From the NCBI RefSeq assembly GCF_050948175.1, contig NW_027490259.1, positions 186,001 to 250,000 of the forward strand: 64,000 bases of DNA, written 5' to 3'. The notes below the pieces were generated by a model. The model had not been told where the DNA came from, searched no databases, and was given only the letters and a program-made list of their open reading frames with translations. Position numbers and translations under genes: made by a program. This document shows, piece after piece, positions 50,186 to 61,230 of the stretch; position 1 is the first letter of the stretch; each line of letters begins with the position of its first letter. Origin of the DNA: Xylocopa sonorina. Taxonomy: Eukaryota > Arthropoda > Insecta > Hymenoptera > Apidae.

Positions 50186-53100
50186 ACATAGATATGAGAT
50201 GCGATATCGCGTTTTAAGAAGCATTAGAACACTATTGCTACGATACGTAGACATCTGCAAAAGCTATTTCCTAGCAAGGTAGCGTCGCATTTACATTCCT
50301 TTGAAGTGAATACGAAGTATACATAACACTCCACAATGAAAATTTTACCTTATCATGTACCATAGAAATAAGTAGCGATATCGCGTTTTAAGAAGCATTA
50401 GAACTGTATTGCTACGATGCGTAGACATCTGCAAATGTTATTTCCTAGGAAGGAAGTGTCGCATTTACATTCTTTTGAAGTGAATACGAGGTATACGTAA
50501 CACTCCACAATGAATATTATATCTTATCACGAAACATAGAAGTGAGATGCGATATCGCGTTCTACGAATCATTAGAACTCTATTGTTTCGACACGTATTC
50601 ATCTGCAAACGCTATTTCCTAGTAAGGAAGTGTCGCATTTACATCCTTTTGATGTGAATACGAGGTATACATGACACTTCGCAATGAATATTATATCTGA
50701 TCATGAAACATAGAAATGAGAAGCGACATCGCGTGTTGAGAAGCATTAGAACCCTATTGCTTCGATACGTAGACATCTGCAAACTGTACTTCCTAGCAGG
50801 AAATTGTCGCAATTACATTCTTTTGAAGTGAATACGAAGTATACATGACACTTCATAATGAATATTATATCTTATCATGAATCATAGAAGTGAGATGCGA
50901 TATTGGGTTTTAAGAAGCATTAGAACTCTATTGCTACGATACGTAGACATCTGCAAACAATATTTCCTAGCATGCAAATGGCTCATTTACATTCTGTTAA
51001 AGTGAATACAAGGTATACATGACACTTCGCAATGAATAATATGTCTTATCATGAAACATAGAAATGAAATGCGACATCTCGTTCTAAGAAGTATTAGAAC
51101 ACTCTTGCTACGATACGTAGACGTCTGCAAACGTTATTTCCTAGCATGGAAGTGTCGCATTTACATTCCATTGAAGTGAATACGAGATATGCATGAAACT
51201 TCGCAATCGATATTATATCTTAACATGAAACATAGAAATGAGATGCGACATCTCGTTTTAAGTAGTATTAGAACTCCATTCTTTCGATACGTTGTCATCT
51301 GCAAACGCTATATCCTAGCATGGAAGTGTCGCATTTACATCCTTTTGAAGTGAATACGAGATATACATGACACTTCGCAATGAATATTATATCTTATCAT
51401 GAACCATAGGAATGAGGTGCTGTATCGCGTTTTGAGAAGCATTAGAACTCCCCTGCTAATATACGTAGACATCTGCAAACTCTATTTCCTAGCAAGGAAA
51501 TGTCGCATTTACATTCCATTGAAGTGAATACGAGGTATACATGACACTTCGCAATGGATATTATATCTTATAATGAAACATAGGAATGAGATGCGACATC
51601 ACGTTTTAAGAAGTATTAGAACTCTATTCTTTCGATAAGTAGTCTGGAAACGCTATTTCCTAGCACGGAAGTTTCGTATTTACATTCTTTTTAAGTGAAT
51701 ATGAGGTATACATGACACTCCATAATGGATATTATATCTTATCATGAATCATAGCAGTGAGATACGATATCCCGTTTTAAGAAGCATAAGAACTCTATTC
51801 CTACGATGCGTAGACATCTGCAAATGTTATTTCCTAGCAAGGAAGTGACGCATTTACATTCTTTTGAAGTGAATACGAGGTATACATAACATTCCACAAT
51901 GAATATTATATCTGACCATGAAACATAGAAATGAGATGCGACTTCGCGTTTTGAGACGCATTAGAACCCTATTGCTTCGATACGTAGACATCTGCAAACA
52001 ATATTTCCTAGCAAGGAAGTGTCGCATTTACATCCTCTTGAAGTGAATGCCAGGTATACATAACACTCCACAATGAATATTATATCTTATCATGAAGCAT
52101 AGAAGTGAGATGCGATATTGGGTTTTAAGAAGCATTAGATCTCTATTGCTACGATATGTAGACATCTGCAAACGCTATTTCCTAGCATGGAAGTGTCGCA
52201 TTTAAATTCTTTTGAAGTGAATACGAGATATACATGACACATCGCAGTGAATATTATATCTTATCATGAAACATAGGAATGAGGTGCTGTATCGCGTTTT
52301 GAGAAGCATTAGAACTCCCTTGCTAATATACGTAGACATCTGCAAACTCTATTTCCTAGCAAGGAAATGTCGCATTTACATTCCATTGAAGTGAATACGA
52401 GGTATACATGATACTTCGCAATGGATATTATATCTTATCATAAAACATAGAAATGAGATGCGACATCTCGTTTTAAAAAGTATTAGAACTCTATTCTTTC
52501 GATACGTTGTCTGGAAACGCTATTTCCTGGCACGGAAGATTCGTATTTACATTCTTTTGAAGTGAATATGAGGTATACATGACACTTCATAATGAATATT
52601 ATATCTTATCATGAATCATAGCAGTGAGATACGATATCCCGTTTTAAGAAGCATTAGAACTCTATTCCTACGATGCGTAGACATCTGCAAATGTTATTTC
52701 CTAGCAAGGAAGTGTCGCATTTACATTCTTTTGAAGTGAATACGAGGTATACATAACATTCCACAATGAATATTACATCTTATTACGAAACATAGAAATG
52801 TAATACGACTTCTCATTTTAAGAAGCATTAGAACTCTATTGCTACGATACGTAGACATCTGCGAACAATATTTCCTAGCCAGGAAGTGTCGCATTTACAT
52901 TCTCTTGAAGTGAATACCAGGTATACATAACACTCCACAATGAATATTATATCTTATCACGAAACATAGAAGCGTGATGCGATATCGCGTTCTACGAATC
53001 ATTAGAACTCTATTGTTTCGACACGTAGTCGTCTGGAAACGCTATTTCCTAGTAAGGAAGTGTCGCATTTACATCCTTTTGAAGTGAGTACGAGGTATAC

Positions 53101-53311
53101 ATGGCACTTCGCAATGCATATTATGTCTTATCATGAAACATAGAAATGAAATGCGACATCTCGTTTTAAGAAGTATTAGAACACACTTGCTACGATACGT
53201 AGACGTCTGCAAACGTTATTTCCTAACATGGAAGTGTCGCATTTACATTCCATTGAAGTGAATACGAGGTATACATGACACTTCGCAATGGATATTATAT
53301 CTTATCATGAA
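50186..53311 (+). repeat. 3.3-kb satellite tandem duplication, copy 2 (one monomer shorter)
   Basis: Matches copy 1 with very few differences up to about 52200. There the offset falls from 3,300 to 3,126 bp, meaning one 174-bp monomer (48.90-49.07 kb in copy 1) is absent. Matching resumes and continues to about 53.3 kb, where the two diverge into different monomer types. Confidence 0.9.
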
Positions 53312-56300
53312 ACATAGAAATGAGATGCGACATCTCGTTTTAAGAAGTATTAGAACTCTATTCTTTCGATACGTGGTCTGGAAACGCTATTTCCTAGCAC
53401 GGAAGATTCGTATTTACATTCTTTTGAAGTGAATATGAGGTATACAGGACACTCCATAATGAATATTATATCTTATCGTGAATCATAGCAGTGAGATACG
53501 ATATCCAGTTTTAAGAAGCATTAGAACTCTATTCCTACGATGCGTAGACATCTGCAAATGTTATTTCCTAGCAAGGAAGTGTCGCACTTACATTCTTTTG
53601 AAGTGAGTACGAGGTATACATAACATTCCACAATGAATATTACATCTTATTACGAAACATAGAAATGAAATACGACTTCTCATTTTAAGAAGCATTAGAA
53701 CTCTATTGCTTCGATACGTAGACATCTGCAAACAACATTTCCTAGCCAGGAAGTGTCGCATTTACATTCATTTGAAGTGAATACGAGGTATACATGACAC
53801 TTCGCAATGAATATTATATCTGACCATGAAACATATTAATGAGATGCGACATCGCGTTTTGAGAAGCATTAGAACCCTATTGCTTCGATACGTAGACATC
53901 TGCAAACAATATTTCCTAGCAAGGAAGTGTCGCATTTACATTCTCTTGAAGTGAATACCAGATATACATAACACTCCACAATGAATATTATATCTTATCA
54001 CGAAACATAGAAGTGAGATGCGAAATCGCGTTCTACGAATCATTAGAACTCTATTGTTTCGACACGTAGTCATCTGGAAACGCTATTTCCTAGTAAGGAA
54101 GTGTCGCATTTACATCCTTTTGAAGTGAATACGAGGTATACATGACACTTCGCAATGAATATTATGTCTTATCATGAAACATAGAAATAAAATGCGACAT
54201 CTCGTTTTAAGAAGTATTAGAACACTCTTGCTACGATACGTAGACGTCTGCAAACGTTATTTTCTAGCATGGAAGTGTCGCATTTTCATTCCATTGAAGT
54301 GAATACGAGATATGCATGAAACTTCGCAATGAATATTATATCTTATCATGAAACATAGGAATGAGGTACTATATCGCGTTTTGAGAAGCATTAGAACTCT
54401 ATTGCTAATATACGTAGACATCTGCAAACTCTATTTCCTAGCAAGGAAGTGTCGCATTTACATTCCATTGAAGTGAATACGAGGTATGCATGACACTTCG
54501 CAATGGATATTATATCTTATCATGAAACATAGAAATGAGATGCGATATCTCGTTTTAGGAAGTATTAGAACTCCATTCTTACGATACGTGGTCATCTGGA
54601 AACGCTATTTCCTAGCATGCAAGTTTCGCATTTACATTCTTTTGAAGTGAATACGAGGTATACATGACACTTCGCAATGAATATTATGTCTTATCATAAA
54701 ACATAGAAATGAAATGCGACATCTCGTTTTAAGAAGTATTAGAACACTCTTGCTACGATACATAGACGTCTGCAAACGTTATTTCCTAGCATGGAAGTGT
54801 CGCATTTACATTCCATTGAAGTGAATACGAGGTATACATGACACTTCGCAATGAATATTATATTTTATCATGAAACATAGAAGTGAGATGCGATATCGCG
54901 TTTTGAGAAGCATTAGAACTGTATTGCAACGATACGTAGACTTCTGCAAACGCTATTTCCTAGCATGCAAGTGTCGCATTTACATTCTTTTGAAGTGAAT
55001 ACGAGGTATACATGACACTTCACAATGAATATTATATCTTATCATGAAACATAGAGGTGAGATGCGATATCGCGTTTTAAGAAGCATTAGAACTCTATTG
55101 CAACGATACGTAGACATCTGCAAACAATATTTCCTAGCAAGGAAGTGTCGCATTTACATTCCTTTGAAGTGAATACGAAGTATACATGACACTTCATAAT
55201 GAATATTATATCTTATCATGAAACATAGAAGTGAGATGCGATATTGGGTTTTAAGAAGCATTAGAACCCTATTGCTACGATACGTAGACAACTGCAAACA
55301 ATATTTCCTAGCATGCAAGTGGCGCATGTGCATTCTGTTGAAGTGAATACGAGGTATACATGACACTTCGCAATGAATATTATGTCTTATCATAAAACAT
55401 AGAAATGAAATGCGACATCTCGTTTTAAGAAGTATTAGAACACTCTTGCTGCGATACGTAGACGTCTGCAAACGTTATTTCCTAGCATGGAAGTGTCGCA
55501 TTTACATTCCATTGAAGTGAATACGAGATATGCATGAAACTTCGCAATCGACATTATATCTTAACATGAAACATAGAAATGAGATGCGACATCTCGTTTT
55601 AAGAAGTATTAGAACTCTATTCTTTCGATACTTTGTCATCTGCAAACGCTATTTCCTAGCATGGAAATGACGCATTTACATTTTTTTCAAGTGAATACGA
55701 GGTATACATGACACTTCGCAATGAATATTATATCTTATCATGAAACATAGAAATGAGATGCGACATCGCGTTTTGAGAAGCATTAGAACCCTATTGCTTT
55801 GAAGCGTAGACATCTGCAAACTCTACTTCCTAGCAGGGAAGTGTCGCAATTACATTCTTTTGAAGTGAATACGAAGTTTACATGACACTTCATAATGAAC
55901 ATTATATCTTTTCATGAAACATAGAAGTGAGATGCGATATTGCGTTTTAAGAAGCATTAGAACTCTATTGCTACGATACGTAGACATCGGCAAACGCTAT
56001 TTCCTAGCATGGAAGTGTCGCATTCACATTCTTTTGAAGTGAATACGAGGTATACATGACACTTCGCAATGGATATTATATCTTATCATGAAACATAGAT
56101 ATGAAGTGCGACATCTTGTTTTAAGACGCAATAGAATTGTATTGCTACGATACGTAGACATCTGCAAACGCTATTTCCTAGCATAGAAGTGTCGCATTTA
56201 CATTCTCTTGAAGTGAATACCAGGTATACATAACACTCCACAAAGAATATTATATCTTATCACGAAACATAGAAGTGATATGCGATATCGCGTTCTACGA

Positions 56301-56949
56301 ATCATTAGAACTCTATTGTTTCGACACGTAGTCATCTGGAAACGCTATTTCCTAGTAACGAAGTGTCGCATTTACATCCGTTTGAAGTGAATACGAGGTA
56401 TACATGACACTTCGCAATGAATATTATGTCTTATCATGAAACATAGAAATGAAATGCGACATCTCGATTTAAGAAGTAAAAGAACACACTTGCTACGATA
56501 CGTAGACGTCTGCAAACGTTATTTCCTAGCATGGAAGTGTCGCATTTACATTCCATTGAAGTGAATACGAGATATGCATGAAAATTCGCAATCGATATTA
56601 TATCTTAACATGAAACATAGAAATGAGATGCGACATCTCGTTTTAAGAAGTATTAGTACTCTATTCTTTCGATACGTTGTCATCTGCAAACGCAATTTCC
56701 TAGCATGGAAATGACGCATTTACATTCTTTTGAAGTGAATACGAGGTATACATGACACTTCGCAATGAATATTATATCTTATCATGAAACATGGAAATGA
56801 GATGCGACATCGCGTTTTGAGAAGCATTAGAACTCTATTGCTACGATACGTAGACATCTGCAAACCCTATTTCCTAGCATGGAAGTGTCGCATTTACATT
56901 CTTTTGAAGTGAATACGAGGTATACATGACACTTCGCAATGAATATTAT
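53312..56949 (+). repeat. Satellite array related to the 3.3-kb duplication
   Basis: About 21 units using the same monomer variants as the 46.9-53.3 kb duplication, in a shuffled order (GCACGGAAGATTCGTATTTA, TTCGACACGTAGTCATCTGG, CTTGCTACGATACGTAGACG). It appears to be an older, more diverged relative of that block. There is no gene; the 105-codon minus-strand frame at 55154-55471 is satellite read-through. Confidence 0.9.
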
Positions 56950-59860
56950 ATCTTATCATGAAACATAGGAATGAGGTGCTATATCGCGTTTTGAGAAGCA
57001 TTAGAACTCTATTGCTAATATGCGTAGACATCTGCAAACTCTATTTCCTAGCATTACACTTACATTCCACTGGCATTCCAGTGAAGTGAATACGAGGTAT
57101 ACATAACACTCAACAATGAATATTATATCTTATCACGAAACATAGAAATGAAATGCGGCATCTCGTTTTAGGACGCATTAGAACACTATTGCTACGACAC
57201 GTAGACATCTGCAAACGCTATTTCCTAGCATGGAAGTGTCATATTTACATTCTGTTGAAGTGAATACGAGGTATACATGACACTTCGCAATGAATATTAT
57301 ATCTTATCATGAAACATAGAAGTGAGATGCGATATCGCGTTCTAAGAAGCATTAGAATTCTATTGCTACGATACGTAGACATCTGCAAACGCTATTTCCT
57401 AGCATGGAAGTGTCGCATTTACATTCTTTTGAAGTGAATACGAGATATACATGACACTTCGAAATGAACATTACATCTTATCATGAAACATAGGAATGAG
57501 GTGCTATATCGCGTTTTGAGAAGCATTAGAACTCTATTGCTAATATACGTAGACATCTGCAAACTCTATTTCCTAGCATGGACCTGTGGTACTTACATTC
57601 CACTGAAGTGAATACGAGGTATACATAGCATTACACAATGAGTATTATACCTTATTACGAAACATAGAATTGAAATACGACATCTCGTTTTAAGAAGCAT
57701 TAGTACTCTATTGCTGTGATACGTAGACATCTGCATACAATATTTCCTAGCAAGGAAGTGTCGCATTTACATTCCTGTGAAGTGAAATCGAGGTATACAT
57801 GACACTTCGCACTGAATATTATATCTTATCATGAAACATAGAAGTGAGATGCTCTATCGCGTTTTAAGAAGGATTAGAACTCTATTGCTACGATACGTAG
57901 ACATCTGCAAACGCTATTTCCTAGCATGGAAGTGTCGCACTTACATTCTTTTGAAGTGAGTACGAGATATACATGACACTTCGCAATGAATATTATATCT
58001 TATCATGAGACATAGGAATGAGGTGCTATATCGCATTTTGAGAAGCATTAGAACTCCATTGCTAATATGCGTAGACATCTGCAAGCTCTATTTCCTAGCA
58101 TTACACTTACATTCCACAGGCATTCCACTGAAGTGAATACGAGGTATACATAACACGCCACAATAAATATTATATCTTATCACGAAACATAGAAATGAAA
58201 TGCGGCATCTCGTTTTAGGACGCATTAGAACCCTATTGCTACGAAACGTAGACATATGCAAACACTATTTCCTAGCATGGAAGTGTCGCATTTACATTCT
58301 TTTGAAGTGAATACGAGGTATAGATGACACTTCGCAATGTATATTATACCTTATCATGAAACATAGAAGAGAGGTCCGATATCGCGTTTTAGGAAGCATT
58401 AGAACTCTATTGCTGCGATACGTAGACATCTGCAAACGCTATTTCCTAGCATGGAAGTGTCGCATTTACATTCTTTTGAAGTGAGTACGAGATATACATG
58501 ACACTTCGTAATGAATATTATATCTTATCATGAAACATAGGAATGAGGTGCTATATCGCGTTTTGAGAAGCATTAGAACTCTATTGCTAATATACGTAGA
58601 TATCTGCAAACCCTATTTCCTAGCAAGGAAATTTCGCACTTACATTCCACTGAAGTGAAAACGAGGTATACGTAACATTACACAATGAATATTATATCTT
58701 ATTACGAAACATAGAAGTGAAATACGACAACTCGTTTTAAGAAGCATTAGTACTCTATTACTGTGATACGTAGACATCTGCAAACAATATTTCCTAGCAA
58801 GGAAGTGTCGCATTTAAATTCTTTTGAAGTGAATACGAGGTATACATGACACTTCGCAATGAATATTATACCTTATCATGAAACATAGAAGAGAGGTGCG
58901 ATAACGCATTTTAGGGAGCATTAGAACTCTATTGCTGCGATACGTAGACATCTGCAAACGCTATTTCCTAGCATGGAAGTGTCGCATTTACATTCTTTTG
59001 AAGTGTATACGAGATATACATGACACTTCGCAATGAATATTATATCTTATCATGAGACATAGGAATGAGGTGCTATATCGCGTTTTGAGAAGCATTAGAA
59101 CTCTATTGCTGCGATACGTAGACATCTGCAAACGCCATTTCCTAGCATTACACTTACATTCCACTGAAGTGAGTACGAGGTATACATAACAGTCCACAGT
59201 GAATATTATATCTTATCACGAAACATAGAAATGAAATGCGGCATCTCGTTTTAAGACGCATTAGGACTCTATTGCTACGATACGTAGGCATCTGCAAACA
59301 CTATTTCCTAGCATGGAAGTGTCGCATTTACATTCTTTTGAAGTGAATATGAGGTATAGATGACACTTCGCAATGAATATTATATCTTTTCATGAAACAT
59401 AGAAGTGAGATGCGTTTTCGCGTTCTAAGAAGCAGTAGAACTCTATTGCTACGATACGTAGACATCTGCAGGCGCTATTTCCTAGCATGGAAGGGTCGCA
59501 TTTACATTCTTTTGAAGTGAGTACGAGGTATACATAACACTCCATAATGAATATTATATCCTCTCATGAAACATAGTAGTGAGATGCGATATCGCGTTTT
59601 ACTAAGCATTAGAACTCTATTGCTGCGATACGTAGACATCTGCAAACGCTATTTCATAGCATGGAAGTGTCGCGTTTACATTCTTTTGAAGTGAATACGA
59701 GATATACATGACACTTCGCAATGAATATTATAGCTTATCATGAAACATAGGAATGATGTGCTATATCGCGTTCTGAGAAGCATTAGAACTCTATTGCTAT
59801 TATATGTAGACATCTGCAAACGCTACTTCCTAGCATGGAAGTGTCGCATTTACACTCTTT
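56950..59860 (+). repeat. 6-monomer higher-order repeat (about 1,047 bp)
   Basis: A rare monomer in which TGGAAGTGTCGCAT is replaced by TTACACTTACATTCCAC plus an extra GGCATTCCACT occurs at 57047, 58094 and, without the extra part, 59141. Spacing is 1,047 bp (6 x 174 + 3). It is followed each time by a monomer with GAAATGCGGCATCTCG and GACGCATTAG. A fourth copy lies at 63656. Confidence 0.85.
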
Positions 59861-61230
59861 TGAAGTGAATACGAGGTATACATGACACTTCGCAATGAAT
59901 ATTATATCTTATCATGAATCATAGAAGTGAGATGCGATATCGCGATTTAAGTAGCATTAGTACTCTATTGCTACGATACGTAGACATCTGCAAACGCTAT
60001 TTCCTAGCATGGAAGTGTCGCATTTACATTCCTTTGAAGTGAATACGAGGTATACATGACACTTCGTACCGAACATTATATCTAATCATGTAACATATAA
60101 GTGAGAAGCGACATCGCGTCTTAAAAAGCATTAGAATCCTATTGCCTCGATGGGGAGATATCTGCAAACGCTATATCCTAGCAAGGCGGTGTCGCATTTA
60201 CATTCTTTTGAAGTGAATACGAGGTATACATAGCACTCGACAATGAATATTATATCTTATGATGAAACATACAAATGAGATGCAATATGGCGATTTAAGA
60301 AGCACTAGATCTCTATTGCTTCGATACGTAGACTTCTGCAAACGCTATTTCCTAGCAAGGAATAGTCGCATTTACATTCTTTTGAAGTGAATACGAGGTA
60401 TACATGACACTTCGCGATGAATATTATATCGTATCATGAAACATAGAAGAGAGATGCGATATCGCGTTTTAAGAAGCATTAGAACTCTATGGCATCGATG
60501 CGGAGACATCAGCAAACGCTATTTCCTAGCAAGCAATAGTCGCATTTACTTTCTTTTCAATTGAGTATGAGGTGTACATAACACTTCGCAATGAATATTA
60601 TATCTTATCACGAAACATAGAAATGAGATCCGATATCGCGATTTAAGTAGCATTAGAACACTATTGCTACGATACGTAGACATCTGAATACGCTATTTCC
60701 TAGCAAGGAAGTGTCGCATTTACACTCTTTTGAAGTGAATACGAGGTATACATGACACTTCGCAATGAATATTATATCTTATCATGAATCATAGAAGTGA
60801 GATGCGATATCGCGATTTAAGTAGCATTAGAACTCTATTGCTACGATACGTAGACATCTGCAAACGCTATTTCCTAGGATGGAAGTGTCGCATTTACATT
60901 CCTTTGAAGTGAATACGAGGTATACATGACACTTCGTACTGAACATTATATCTAATCATGTAACATATAAGTGAGATGCGACATCGCGTCTTAAAAAGCA
61001 TTAGAATCCTATTGCCTCGATGGGGAGATATCTGCAAACGCTATATCCTAGCAAGGCGGTGTCGCATTTACATTCTTTTGAAGTGAATACGAGGTATACA
61101 TAGCACTCGACAATGAATATTATATCTTATGATGAAACATACAAATGAGATGCAATATGGCGATTTAAGAAGCACTAGATCTCTATTGCTTCGATACGTA
61201 GACTTCTGCAAACGCTATTTCCTAGCAAGC
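59861..61230 (+). repeat. 5-monomer duplication (870 bp)
   Basis: The word ACTTCGTAC followed by GAACATTATATCTAATCATG occurs at 60061 and 60931, exactly 870 bp (5 x 174) apart. The flanking monomers match in order: CTCGATGGGGAGATATCTGC, CAAGGCGGTGTCGC, ATAGCACTCGACAATG and AATGAGATGCAATATGGCG. Confidence 0.88.

Noticed and set aside
55154..55471. 105-codon minus-strand frame
   Set aside because: Satellite read-through over nearly two units, for the same reason as the other frames in the array.
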